DNA from: CAVUWL01 sp963787415
GTDB lineage: Bacteria > Actinomycetota > Thermoleophilia > Solirubrobacterales > 70-9
Direction: 5' to 3'
NCBI GenBank assembly: GCA_963787415.1
Contig: CAWBCO010000003.1
Coordinates: 310,001-374,000, forward strand
DNA length: 64,000 nucleotides
The position numbers and the translations under genes were made by a program. Positions 53,143-64,000 of the stretch are shown piece after piece. The notes below the pieces were generated by a model. It was not told the DNA's origin. It worked only from the letters and a program-made list of their open reading frames with translations, and made no database searches. How positions within the stretch are numbered: the stretch's first letter is position 1; each line of letters opens with the position of its first letter.

Positions 53143-53445
53143 ATGAGCTTCTCAATCCGGATCGGCGCCTGCGCGGCGCTGCTCGTTGTCGCCGTGGCGG
53201 TGGCCGGCTGCGGGGAAACGGTTATCGACAGCGCCAAGACTCAGGAAGCGATCAAAGCAAACCTCGAAAAATCGCTGCACCGCAAGGTCTCCTCGGTTTC
53301 CTGTCCCTCCGAACAGAAGGTCGAACCGAAGGCGGATTTCACCTGCTCGATCAGCTTTACGGACGGAAAGCAGGCGACTGCGACGCTCAAGATCATCAAC
53401 AAGGAAGCCGATGTCAGTCTGATCAAGTTGGAAGCCAATAAGTAG
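53143..53445 (+). CDS. DUF4333 lipoprotein
   Basis: 100-aa lipoprotein: signal MSFSIRIGACAALLVVAVAVAGC with Cys23, then the DUF4333 core. That core is TQEAIKANLEKSLHRKVSSVSCPSEQKVEPKADFTCSISFTDGKQATATLKI with the family's two Cys (SVSCP, FTCSI). The start has a GAGGGAGGG site. It ends 9 bases before pckG. Function of the family unknown; common in actinobacteria. Confidence 0.88.
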   Translation: MSFSIRIGACAALLVVAVAVAGCGETVIDSAKTQEAIKANLEKSLHRKVSSVSCPSEQKVEPKADFTCSISFTDGKQATATLKIINKEADVSLIKLEANK

Positions 53446-53454
53446 AGTGGGAGG

Positions 53455-55263
<1,809 letters not shown>

Positions 55264-55299
55264 GCCGTCGGCACATTGGGCGAAGCGCGCGGTCTGCAG

Positions 55300-55910
55300 T
55301 TAGAGAGAAATCCCGCTTCTCCAAGACGTCTCCTTGGCTGAGAGAAGTACTTCGATCGCCCGAGTCTTGCCTCGACGATTGTGGCGCGCCGCCTCCTTTT
55401 CGAGTTCAGCGGCCGTGAGCAGACCGCGGCCAAGCGCCTGCCGCACGGCCATTTCGGCCTGCTCGGGCTGGAGTTGCGCAGCAACATCGACCAGCGTCCG
55501 CGCAGGGGCGGTCAACGGAAGTCCCTCGCGCCAGACAGAGCTGACCTCCTCCCCGTCGGGGCGAGTGTGGATCACGGTGCCGGGCGGGCGTCGCAGGCCG
55601 CGGTGTCGGCGCCCGACGAGCAGGTGGACCGCGTCGGGAATCACGTCGCTGAGTTCCAGGAGGGCGAGCGCGCTCTGGTGGGAGAGGACGGCCTTCTTCG
55701 TCCCGACCGCCATCCACTTCTCGCGCATCTCATCGTGCTCCGCGCTGGGAAAGCCGCGCAGCCGGTAGAGCCCACGCCGCACTTGATCGAAGCGGCCTTG
55801 GCTCACTGGTGATACAGCGAGCCTGAGGCCGGGGCGGCGCAGATTCCGCGAGAGAGCAGAGCGCGGCGCGCGGCTGCTGCGTGAGAGCTGGGGGTTGAGT
55901 CAGCCTGCAT
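55300..55910 (-). pseudogene. AbiEi-type antitoxin-like regulator, probable frameshift
   Basis: Protein of the type IV toxin-antitoxin AbiEi antitoxin family. Main frame from GTG 55806: MSQGRFDQVRRGLYRLRGFPSAEHDEMREKWMAVGTKKAVLSHQSALALLELSDVIPDAVHLLV ... GLPLTAPARTLVDVAAQLQPEQAEMAVRQAL. The usual N-terminal winged helix is missing from this frame. A frame from ATG 55910 (MQADSTPSSHAAAARRALLSRGI ... SGSLYH) could supply it if one base were added near 55808. No AbiEii nucleotidyltransferase toxin is adjacent, so it is an orphan. Confidence 0.72.
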
Positions 55911-56014
55911 CGATGCCGGTGATTGGTGGACAATTGCCTGGGGCAAGGCCTTAGTCTCTGCCAATGCCGATCCGGGTGGGCCTTGACCTCGTCGCGGTTA
56001 TAGCCGTTGATGAT

Positions 56015-56341
56015 TCGACGTCAACTGGTTGCGAAAAGACGCCGACGGCAAGTTCCTCTGGCCCGGCTTTGGCGAGAACAGCGGGGTCTTGGAGTGGAAA
56101 TTCGGCCGCTGTGAGGACGGCGCCGAGGCGGTGCAGACGCCGATCGGCCTGCCGGCGGTCAGGAGTGCGCTCATACCCAGGGCCGCGAGATCTCCGCGGA
56201 GGCGATCAGGAACTCCTCTCAGTCGATGAGGAACTCGTGCGCAAACAGCTTCCACGGGTCATGGAGCAGCTGGCGAAACTCGGCGACAAGCTGCCGCCGC
56301 GGTTGCACCACCAGCTCGAGGCTCTGGAGGCCTGTCTGGCC
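56015..56341 (+). pseudogene. Degraded copy of the pckG 3' end
   Basis: About 327 bases closely match 54934-55260 of pckG. The match opens VNWLRKDADGKFLWPGFGENSGVLEW and GRCEDGAEAVQTPIGL, then after a frame disruption continues LLSVDEELVRKQLPRVMEQLAKLGDKLPP ... LEALEACLA. It has no promoter region or N-terminal 490 residues and cannot make an enzyme. The AbiEi-like gene lies exactly between the intact gene and this copy, so the unit was formed by duplication or by insertion with partial duplication. Confidence 0.9.
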
Positions 56342-56456
56342 CAGCTGGGGATCCTCACCGTTTGCCGCGGTGGGCGTAAGTCTCGGCCGATCACCTCCAC
56401 CTCTCAGCGTCGTGGCTTGGCGCTTGTCCCGTCGAGCAGAGCGAAGTCGAGCTGAG

Positions 56457-58290
56457 ATGAGCGAGGCGGCGGCTGATCCGATCTATCTTGACAGCGGCCG
56501 CGACCGGCTCTTCGCCCTCTTTCATCCCCCTGATCGCGCTGCTCAGGTACGGGCCGCGGTCCTCATCTGCCCGCCATGGGGATGGAGGAGGTCGCCTCCT
56601 ACCGCACCCGCCGTGCCTGGGCACTGGGGCTGGCTCGGGCGGGGCATCCAACCCTTCGCTTCGACCTTCCCGGGACGGGAAATAGCAGCGGTTCGCCTCG
56701 GGACCCTGATCTGGCGGAGCGCTGGGTGCTCGCGGTCGCCGCGGCGAGCGCATGGTTGCAGGATGCAGCTGGCGCCCAGCCAGTCGTTGGCCTCGGCCTC
56801 GGCCTCGGCGGCCTGCTGGCGATCGAGGCGCTGGTAGGGGGCGCGGTGCTCGAGGAGCTGATCCTTTGGGCCGCACCAACGAGCGGCTCCGCCTTTGTGC
56901 GTGAAGCCAAGTCCTTCTCACGATTGCAGCGATGGAACGCGGTTGGCACGGTGGGGGAGGACGGGGCCGAGCCGGCGGCGGGCTGGATTGAGGCCAGCGG
57001 CTTTGTCCTGAGCTCAGAGACCAGGTCTGCTCTGGAGAACATCAGCCCCGAGTTCAGCTCCTCTCGCCGGCCGCGACGCGTCCTCTTGCTAGGTCGCTAC
57101 GGCACCAAGGGAACGGCTGGGTTGCGGCAGCGCCTGGAGGCGGTGGGGAGCGCGGTTGAGGTCGCCTCGGGGAAGGGATGGGGTGCGATGGTCTCTCACC
57201 CCGAGCGCTCTCAACTGCCCTTGGAGGTGGTCGAGCGGGTTGGGCGCTGGCTCGCCGATTGTGACTCGGCGCAACCGAAGAGAGCAGAGTCAGCTGCCGA
57301 GCGCCCGCCGCGCTCACTTGAGGCCGCTGAGCTTGAGCTAGAGGTCGAGGGGTGCCCAGTTCTCGAGGCCCCGCTGGCGGTAGCGCTGCCCTTCGGGCAG
57401 ACCTTTGGGATCCTCGCCCGGCCCTCCGAGGAGCGCCAGCGCGGGCTCTGTGCGATCTACCTGAACGCCGGCGCGGTGCGCGATTCGGGTCCCAATCGGA
57501 TGTGGGTGGAGCGCTCAAGGGCATGGGCTGCCCGCGGAGTGCCGAGCTTGCGGATCGACCTCGAGGACATCGGTGAGGCCGACGGTGCCCCGGGCGGAGT
57601 GGCGACCCCGACGGGGTACTTTGCGGGCAAGTACGAGGCCCAAATCGAGGCTGTCCTCGACGCGCTTGGTGAGCGCTACCCGGAGGCTGACTTTCTCCTC
57701 GTCGGGCTCTGCTCGGGCGCCTACTTTGCCTTTCGGACCGCGCTGGCCGACGATCGAGTCCGGGCCGCGTTTTTGATCAATGCCGCTGCCTTGATCTGGC
57801 GCCCGGAGCTACTTTCTGAGCGAGAGGCGCGAAAGGCGCTTCGCCTGCTCCAGCGCGAGTGGCTAAGAAAACTGATCAGCGGTGAAGTTGGCTGGCGCAA
57901 GCTGGGAGTCTTGCTGAAGGCGCTTGTTGGGAGGGTCTTTGACCTCCTGCGCCGACAGCTTCGGCGCCGCGGCCGACCCGGTAGCTGGAAACGGGAGTTG
58001 GAGGTCGACCTCGATCTCCTAGAGGAGCGAGGAACGCAAGCGTGATTGCGTTTTCGAGTAGGGAGCCGCTTTGGGAAGAGCTCAAGGCGATCGGTTTTCC
58101 GAGCCTTGCTGCCCGTTGGCCAAACATCGAGATCGCGAGGCTGCCCGGCAGCGATCACACCCTGCGCCCGATCAACGCCCAGTTCGCCCTCGCCGCGCTG
58201 CTTGACCGCCAGCTCGAGGAAGTGATCGAGCCCGGTGCGGGGATGCCCAGCCTCTCCACGGGAGCTGAGCGGCCGGCTCAAAGTCAGTGA
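56457..58290 (+). pseudogene. Tandem alpha/beta-hydrolase protein, two frameshifts
   Basis: Two hydrolase domains in one gene of about 610 aa. Domain 1 starts at ATG 56457 (MSEAAADPIYLDSGRDRLFALFHPPDRA ... LICPPWG). It shifts frame at the GGGGATGG run near 56580 and goes on MEEVASYRTRRAWALGLARAGHPTLRFDLPGTGNS and GLGLGLGGLLAIEAL. Domain 2 (FGQTFGILARPSEERQRGLCAIYLNAGAVRDSGPNRMWVERSRAWA ... LVGLCSGAYFAF) has a GLCSG elbow. It shifts again near 58042 before LIAFSSREPLWEELKAIGF and the His of PGSDHTLRP. It resembles the paired hydrolases of exopolysaccharide/exosortase loci, fused here. Confidence 0.78.
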
Positions 58291-58406
58291 TCACGACGCC
58301 AGCGGGGGACCATACGCTCGGCGATTTACTCACCAGGGCCGTCTCTCGGCGGGTCGGTTGAGAGCGAACGCTCGAGCTCTCTGAGCGACTCTTTTGGCGA
58401 GCGCGG

Positions 58407-59462
58407 CTACTCGGATCGATAGGCCTCTGCCAGCTCGGGATCCTTGGCGGCCAGCATTTCCGCCAGCTCGACCATCACCTTGCACTGCTTCCAAGTTGCG
58501 TCGTCTTGCATCTTGCCGTCGATCATGTGGACACCGCGACCGTCGGGGATCGCCGCCAGCACCTTTCTCGCGAACCTGACCTCATCGGGGGGCGGGCTGA
58601 AGACCCGCTTGGCGATCTCGATCTGGGCTGGGTGCAGCGACCAGGCGCCGACACAGCCCATCAGGAAGGCAGCGCGGAACTGGGTCTCACATCCCGCCGT
58701 GTCTTTGATGTCGCCGAAGGGCCCGTAGAAGGGCAGGATCCCGACCGAGGTGCAGGCGTCGACCATGCGGGCGATCGAGTAGTGCCAGAGGTCCTGTTGG
58801 GCGCTGACGCGGTCGGTCTCGGGGTGTTCGGGGTCCTTTGGGTCCTCCATCACCCGGTAACCGGGGTGTCCGCCCCCCACTCGGGTGGTCTTCATCCGTC
58901 GGGATGCGGCGAGATCAGCCGGGCCAAAGCTCATTCCCTGCATCCGTGGGCTGGCGGCGGCGATCTCCTCGACGTTGACGACACCTTGAGCTGTCTCGAG
59001 GATCGCGTGGATCAGAATCGGGCGATCGAGTTCGTTTTTGGCCTCGAGCTGAGCGAGGAGGCGGTCGACGTAGTGGATGTCCCAGGCACCCTCGACCTTG
59101 GGCACCATCACCACCTCGAGCTTCTCACCGATCTCGGTGACGATCTCGGTCAGGTCTTCGAGCACCCAGGGGCTCTCCAGTGAGTTGACGCGGGTCCACA
59201 GCGAGGTTTGGCCGAAGTCGGACTCCTTGGCGGCTCGGATCAGCCCGGCGCGGGCGGCTTCCTTGCGATCGACCGGGATCGCATCCTCGAGATTGCCGAG
59301 CAAGATGTCGGTTTGCAGGGCGATATCGGCCGCCTTGGCGACCATTTTCTCGTTGGAGAAGTCAAGGAAGTGGATCATCCGCGAGGGCCGGACCGGAATC
59401 TCGTGCAAGGGCTCGGGGGCGCCGATTGCCAGCGGATGAAAGAAGTCTCTGGGGTTTCTCAA
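58407..59462 (-). CDS. HpcH/HpaI-family lyase, L-malyl-CoA/beta-methylmalyl-CoA lyase-like
   Basis: About 351 aa from TTG 59462 (LRNPRDFFHPLAIGAPEPLHEIPVRPSRMIHFLDFSNEKM), which matches the start of Mcl proteins; the frame is open 11 residues more. Core: LLGNLEDAIPVDRKEAARAGLIRA (metal Glu/Asp), LWTRVNSLESPWVLEDL, VVMVPKVEGAWDIHYVD, ILIHAILETAQGVVNVEEIAAASPRMQGMSFGPADLAAS, GAWSLHPAQIEIAKRVFSP. The family cleaves malyl-CoA to acetyl-CoA and glyoxylate. Together with sucCD-like ligase and PEPCK it may connect C2 and C4 pools. The exact substrate is not settled by sequence. Confidence 0.87.
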   Translation of the reverse strand: MRNPRDFFHPLAIGAPEPLHEIPVRPSRMIHFLDFSNEKMVAKAADIALQTDILLGNLEDAIPVDRKEAARAGLIRAAKESDFGQTSLWTRVNSLESPWVLEDLTEIVTEIGEKLEVVMVPKVEGAWDIHYVDRLLAQLEAKNELDRPILIHAILETAQGVVNVEEIAAASPRMQGMSFGPADLAASRRMKTTRVGGGHPGYRVMEDPKDPEHPETDRVSAQQDLWHYSIARMVDACTSVGILPFYGPFGDIKDTAGCETQFRAAFLMGCVGAWSLHPAQIEIAKRVFSPPPDEVRFARKVLAAIPDGRGVHMIDGKMQDDATWKQCKVMVELAEMLAAKDPELAEAYRSE

Positions 59463-59655
59463 GATCTGTCTCGCTCCTGGATTGGGGGCGCGCAAAACCT
59501 AGCGTGCCAGCTCGCAGGGGCGCTGCCCTCGGGGCGATCTCGGTCACCGCGGGCGGCTGGGGCGGAGCCCCCCCGCGATTACCACCAGCCTTCGGCGCTC
59601 CCTAGGAGAGGGCCTTTTCGGACTATCCGGGCCCCCCGTTACAGTCAGTCTGCCT

Positions 59656-60057
59656 ATGGATCGCGACAGCACGCAGGACTGGCTGTTGCCCGCCGGGGCC
59701 AAGCCGCCGAGTGTCGCCGAGCTTCAAAACGGAATCGATCAGGCGCTGGCGGTGGCCCGCGCATCCGAAAGGGCGGTGATCAGCGTCGGCGCGTCGGCGC
59801 TCGATGCCGCCGAACAGGCGCGTAGGGCTGCATCGATAGCCGAGCGGGCTGCGGCCACCGCGCTTCAGGTCCAGCGCCGAGCGTCGAGTGCGGGGAGCGA
59901 GCCCCAGCGAGGCTTGGACCGGCCTCCCCCAGCCAGAGTCACCGATGGTGAAGACGACAGGCTGCGCAGCTTTACCGATCGCGCCAACCGGGTCGGAGCG
60001 CGGCTGCTGGCGCTGCAGCGCTCAGCGGTTGGCGCTCCCCTAGCCATCGCCGACTGA
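59656..60057 (+). CDS. Hypothetical Ala-rich helical protein
   Basis: Not recognised. 133 aa, ATG 59656 (MDRDSTQDWLLPAGAKPPSVAELQNGIDQALAVARAS). The centre is Ala-rich with heptad-like spacing (ALDAAEQARRAASIAERAAATALQVQRRA) and is probably a coiled coil; there is no signal or membrane segment. Its last 86 bases overlap the 3' end of the convergent pabC gene. Confidence 0.55.
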   Translation: MDRDSTQDWLLPAGAKPPSVAELQNGIDQALAVARASERAVISVGASALDAAEQARRAASIAERAAATALQVQRRASSAGSEPQRGLDRPPPARVTDGEDDRLRSFTDRANRVGARLLALQRSAVGAPLAIAD

Positions 60058-60772
60058 GCTCGGCGGCGATCAGCGGGGTGAGCTGACCGTTGCCAATGCT
60101 GCTCGCATCGATTGAGGCCACCGGCTCTACTCCGCGCACCGAGCCGCTCAGGAAGACCTCCTCGCCGGCGAGGAGCTCGGCGAGTGAGATCTCTTCCTCG
60201 CGCAGCTCGATTCCCGCCTCCCGCGCGATTGCAATCACCGCGGCCCGAGCGATTCCGGGCAGGACGCGGCCATCGGCGGGGGGAGTGAGGATCGCTTCGC
60301 CTCGCACCAAGAAGAGGTTTGCGCGGGAGGCCTCAAGTGCTGCTTGCTCGCGGCTGAGGATGAGCGGAACCGCGCCCTCCGCGGCCGCTTCTGCGCGCTC
60401 GATCAGCGTCCGGTCGGCCCACTTGTGTGCTCCGCTCCAGCGCTCGACCGGAAAGCTGCGCAAAGAGACCGCGCCGGCCCAGTCGGGGAAGAGGAGTGCG
60501 GGCTGCACCTCCGCCGCGAGAACCGCCAGTTCGAGGTCCTCGGGGCCCGGTGTCACGCTGAGGCGCAGCCGTCCCAGGTTGATCGCGTCGGCATGCTCGA
60601 GCACAAGCTCCCCCGCCCGTGGAGGTAGGGAGGCGTTAAACAGCGCTTTGAGGCTGGCGCTGAGGCGGAGCAGGTGGGCCTCGAGTTCGACCGGGCGCTG
60701 CTCGACTATGAGCATCGTCTCAAACACCCCCTTGCGGGGGTCGGGGAGATGCGCCTCTGCCAGGGGGGGCAT
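59972..60772 (-). CDS. pabC: Class-IV aminotransferase, probable aminodeoxychorismate lyase
   Basis: 266 aa from ATG 60772 (MPPLAEAHLPDPRKGVFETMLIVEQRPVELEAHLLRLSASLKAL). Fold-type IV PLP enzyme: the PLP Lys is in SGAHKWADRTLIERAEAAAEGAVPLILS. Further motifs are ALEASRANLFLVRGEAILTPPADGRVLPGIARAAVIAIA and EVFLSGSVRGVEPVASID. It would turn 4-amino-4-deoxychorismate to 4-aminobenzoate. A pabA-pabB gene on the other side of the divergent ACP-ligase genes supports PabC. The C-terminus runs 25 residues past the core and overlaps the convergent gene. Confidence 0.85.
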   Translation of the reverse strand: MPPLAEAHLPDPRKGVFETMLIVEQRPVELEAHLLRLSASLKALFNASLPPRAGELVLEHADAINLGRLRLSVTPGPEDLELAVLAAEVQPALLFPDWAGAVSLRSFPVERWSGAHKWADRTLIERAEAAAEGAVPLILSREQAALEASRANLFLVRGEAILTPPADGRVLPGIARAAVIAIAREAGIELREEEISLAELLAGEEVFLSGSVRGVEPVASIDASSIGNGQLTPLIAAELSRRWLGERQPLSAAAPAAALRPGWRDR

Positions 60773-61030
60773 GCCGGCATTGTGGCAGCGCGATCGCGCC
60801 GCATCGCCCTTGCCCTCCCTCCGGGGCCGCTCAGCTTGGCGGCGAAGCGAGAAGGCGCGAGGTGAAGGAGCGCAGCTCTCGGCAAAGGAGCCCAATCGCG
60901 GTGGAATCTGGCTGCCCAGCAACCACTCAGCGCGTGGGCGGCTACAGTTCGCCGAGCAGCGCCGGATTGACCGCCACCGAGCCGCATACAGAGCGGATGA
61001 GACTGGAGCACTGAGGATGGAGCCTGGCGA

Positions 61031-61285
61031 TTGAGCGATGCGGGGGATGTCGAACAGTTCATCATCGAGGAGGTCGGGGCGGGCCTCGGAATCGAGTCGC
61101 TCGATCACGATTTGAATCTGCTTGCCAGCGATGTTCTTGATTCGCTCGGGATCATGGAGCTGGTGTCCTTCCTCGAGGAGCAGTACGGGATCAGCGTCGC
61201 CGATCGGGACCTGACCCCCGAGAATTTCCAGACGGTGGACAGCATCGTTGCCTTCGTCGGGCGCAAAGAGAGGCTAGGCCCGCCC
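61031..61285 (+). CDS. Acyl carrier protein (no stop before the ligase)
   Basis: About 85-residue carrier protein from TTG 61031 (MSDAGDVEQFIIEEVGAG). The phosphopantetheine Ser is in SDVLDSLGIMELVSFLEEQYGI, followed by DLTPENFQTVDSIVAFVGRK. As sequenced, the frame runs without a stop into the ligase that begins at 61286 (MPMQLLYAQAEARPDHTAI). Either it is a true ACP-ligase fusion or a stop (TAG in the shifted frame at 61274) was lost to an indel. Confidence 0.8.
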
Positions 61286-62788
61286 ATGCCGATGCAGCTT
61301 CTCTACGCCCAAGCCGAGGCCCGCCCAGATCACACCGCGATCGATCTACCGCGACGAGCGGATCGGCGAATGCGGAGCTGGTCGAGCGCATCGAGCGCCT
61401 TGCCGCCGGCCTTGCCGGGCGCGGCATCGGCGCTGATGACGCCGTCGGGCTGGTGCTTCGCGACGAGCCATGGTTCATTGCCGCATTTCACGCGGTGACC
61501 GCTCTAGGCGGGGTCATCGTGCCTGTCAACCCCGCCTTCAAGCAGGCCGAGCTGGATTTCTGCTTCCGCAGCGCCGAGGTCCGAGCGGTGATCAGCGACG
61601 AGCGGGCCGCCGGCGTCTGCGAGCGCATCGTCGCCGGCTTTAACACCCGGTCGAGGTGATCAGCACCAGCGCCGCTCATGGCCAGGCGCTGACCCTGGAA
61701 GCGTTGGCCGAGGAGGCCTCCCCACAACGACTCGACCCGCGAGACCCCGGTGAGCCCTTCGTCTACCAGTTCTCCTCTGGGTCAACCGGCCGACCCAAGC
61801 GAGTGCCGCGCACCCACGGCCAGTGTGAGGCAGAGGCGCGGCTCTACCGAGGTCCTCGGTCTTATCCCCGAGGACAAGATCTTCAGCGCCATACCCCTCT
61901 TTCACACCTAGGGATGGGGGCCTGCATTTTCGGCTCCGCGGTGTCGGGCGCGACGCTGGTGATCCTCGAGGATCCCCATCCGTTCCTGCTCAAGCGCCAC
62001 CGTGCTCTGGAGCTGATCGAGCAGGAGCGGGCGACGGTGTTCCCGGGCGTGCCGTTCAATTTCCGGCTGATGGCGGAGGCGCCTGCCAGCGTCGACCTCT
62101 CCTCGCTGCGGCTCTGCTTTTCTGCCGGGACGGCCCTGCCGCGATCGAGCTTCGAGGCCTTCGGCGAACGGTTCGGCGTCTTGGTGCGCCAGCTCTACGG
62201 GAGCACCGAGACCGGGATGATCACCGCCAACATGAGCGCCGATCCGGTCGCCACCTTCGAGTCGGTCGGGGCGCCGGTGGGCGAGGTGGGAGTCGAGATC
62301 GTCGACGACGACGGCGCGATCCTCCCGGACGGCGAGCTGGGCGAGGTGACGGTGGCCAGCCCGGCGATGACGGCAGGCTATGAGGGCTTGGGCGCCGAGG
62401 AGGTGAACCAGGAGGCATTTCGCCAAGGCCGCTTCTTCACCGGCGATCTCGGCCGCCTCGACGCGGACGGCCTGCTCTACCTCGCCGGGCGCAAGAAGCT
62501 GCTGATCGAGATCGGCGGCTACAAGGTAGATCCGATCGAGGTCCAGGACGTGATCGCCGAGCACCCGAGCATCAGCCGAGGCGATCGTCGTCGGCGTTGC
62601 GGGCGAGGTCGAAGGCGAGGAACTGGTGAAGGCGGTGGTGGTGCCGAGCGCTGGGCTGCGATGAGCATGAGTTGATCGGCTTCTGCCGGCAGCGGCTCGC
62701 CAACTTCAAGGTTCCCCAGCTGGTCGAGTTTCGTGAGGAGATCCCGAAGAGCCCGCTCGGCAAGGTGCTGCGCAAGTATCTGGTCTGA
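61286..62788 (+). pseudogene. AMP-dependent acyl-ACP/CoA ligase, many frameshifts
   Basis: Adenylate-forming enzyme scattered over several frames: LLYAQAEARPDHTAI; LRDEPWFIAAFHAVTALGGVIVPVNPAF; VYQFSSGSTGRPKRVPRTHGQ (A3 motif); TEVLGLIPEDKIFSAIPLFHT; YGSTETGMITANMSADP; TGDLGRLDADGLLYLAGRKKLLIEIGGYKVDPIEVQD; and IPKSPLGKVLRKYLV with the catalytic Lys. I count at least six one-base shifts (near 61340, 61450, 61650, 61845, 61912, 62573, with another near 62665). The likely role is loading an acyl or aryl acid on the preceding ACP. Confidence 0.8.
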
Positions 62789-62814
62789 GGCCTGCGAGTT
62801 AACTCCTTCCGGTG

Positions 62815-64000
62815 ATGAAGACGCTCCTGATCGACAACTACGATTCATTTACCTACAACCTCTTCCAGCTGCTGGCGGAGGCCAACGGCGACGAGCCGAT
62901 CGTGGTTCGCAACGATGCGGTCTGCTGGGAGGAACTGGAGCGGCTGGAGTTCGACAACATCGTGATTTCGCCCGGGCCCGGAAGCCCCGAGCACGAGGGT
63001 GACTTCGGGGTCTGCGCCGAGGCGATCAGGCGCTCCCGGGCGCCGCTACTCGGCGTTTGCCTGGGTCATCAGGGATTGAGCTGGGTCAACACGGCAAGGT
63101 CGTGCCGCGCCCGAGGTGATGCATGGGCAGATTGAGCGCTGTCCTTCACCAGGACTCAGCGCTCTTCGCCGGCATCCCGCGGGAGTTTCAGGCCGTCCGC
63201 TACCACTCGCTCTGCGTTCAGCAACCACTGCCCGATGAGCTGGAGCCGATCGCCTGGACCAGCGACGGGGTCTTGATGGCGGTAGCCCATCGCCACCGAC
63301 CCCAGTGGGGGGTCCAGTTTCATCCCGAGTCGATCTGCACCGATTATGGGCGGCGGCTGCTCGCCAATTTTCGCGACCTGACCGCGGCGCACATCGAGGC
63401 CGGGGAGCACGCCGCCGCCGCCCTCCCGCCTGCCCCAAAGCGCTCGGCCGCAGCGGCGGGGGGTGGGGGGCGCCGGGCACAGCTCGAGTTGAAGGTGAAG
63501 CGGCTCGACAGTCTCCATGACCCCGAGAGCGCCTTCGTTCACCTCTACAGCGAGAGCGCTGATTGCTTTTGGCTCGATAGCAGCAAGGTCGACCAGGGCG
63601 CCCGCTTTTCATTCATCGGCGCCCGTGGCGGGCCGCTCAGCGCGACGATTACCTATGACGTTTCAAGCGGCGAGGTTCGGGTCGAGCGCGAGGCTGGGAT
63701 CGAGGTTTTGCGCGAGTCGATCTTCGACTACCTGAGCCGCGAGATGCAGCGCATGCGCCATCTCTCCGACCAGCTTCCCTTCGACTTCAATTGCGGTTTT
63801 GTCGGTTACTTTGGCTATGAGCTGAAGGCAGATTGCGAAGGTAGTCCCGCGCACCGCTCGGCGATGCCCGATGCAGCCTTCGTTTTCGCCGATCGGCTGA
63901 TCGCCTTCGATCACCTCGAGAAATGCACCTACGTGCTCAGCGTCAGCGAGCCAGCTGGGGCCGAGTAGGCGCAGCGCTGGATTGCCGAGACGAGCCTGCG
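62815..64000 (+). pseudogene. Fused PabA-PabB (aminodeoxychorismate/anthranilate synthase), frameshifted and running off the window
   Basis: Amidotransferase half: MKTLLIDNYDSFTYNLFQLL, NIVISPGPGSPEHEGDFG, the Cys-nucleophile LLGVCLGHQG, then WGVQFHPESICTDYG with the catalytic His and Glu. Between 63070 and 63126 the sequence LELGQHGKVVPRPEVMHGRLSAVLH is split over three frames. The chorismate-binding half starts ELKVKRLDSLHDPESAFVHLY ... RFSFIGARGGPLSATITYDV ... FNCGFVGYFGYELKADC. It meets an in-frame TAG at 63966-63968, after which AQRWIAETSLR resumes. The fused architecture is typical of actinobacterial PabAB. Confidence 0.82.

Overview
The window looks like chromosome from a high-GC, aerobic, Gram-positive-type actinobacterium, most likely class Thermoleophilia (Solirubrobacterales or a relative). 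The lineage call is an inference. It rests on a Gram-positive-type SOS box (CGAAC-N4-GTTCG) in front of lexA, a c-di-AMP riboswitch ahead of an RlpA-type cell-wall protein, GTP-dependent PEPCK, a DUF4333 lipoprotein, and many secreted proteins with FN3-like 'YHFEYGTTTAYGT' repeats. No rRNA, insertion sequence, prophage or CRISPR array was seen.

Layout. 0-9 kb: a partial SDR, ccmE-ccmF (cytochrome c maturation, with a Cys-type CcmE), secG, an alkane-oxidation operon (alkB, rubredoxin, TetR) behind paired operator-like palindromes, a methyltransferase, pdxH, and a GNAT-peroxiredoxin pair. 9-29 kb: an accessory zone of secreted and membrane proteins. It holds a Vgb-like propeller, an AOC-like lipoprotein, DUF2231 and COG4705 membrane proteins, a chromate transporter, four COG4315 (PF03640) proteins, two paralogous NHL-type propellers and two FN3-like surface proteins. 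29-35.6 kb: a core block with tRNA-Leu(GAG), lexA, rnpB, the c-di-AMP riboswitch with rlpA, and glnA. 35.6-44 kb: a DUF255 protein, a GGDEF-EAL protein, a class-III aminotransferase, an acyl-CoA synthetase and an archaeal-type AAA ATPase. 44-53 kb: two minus-strand operons, one a beta-oxidation-like set (thiolase, FabG, MaoC, two acyl-CoA dehydrogenases), the other sucC-sucD-ferredoxin. 53-59.5 kb: pckG, an AbiEi-like gene, a truncated second copy of the pckG 3' end, a tandem alpha/beta hydrolase and a malyl-CoA-lyase-like enzyme. 60-64 kb: pabC diverging from an acyl carrier protein, an acyl-AMP ligase and a fused pabA-pabB that runs off the window.

How it fits together. AlkB and rubredoxin oxidise alkanes to alcohols. 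Acyl-CoA synthetase, the dehydrogenases, MaoC, FabG and thiolase could take the derived fatty acids to acetyl-CoA. SucCD, PEPCK and the malyl-CoA-lyase-like enzyme would join that carbon to C4 metabolism. The secreted COG4315/NHL/FN3 zone is the least understood part and the best candidate for something undescribed.

Caution. At least eight genes carry one-base frameshifts, often in C or G runs, and these become dense after 61.3 kb. Consensus errors in the sequence are at least as likely as real gene decay, so the frameshifted genes are given with their reconstructed extents.
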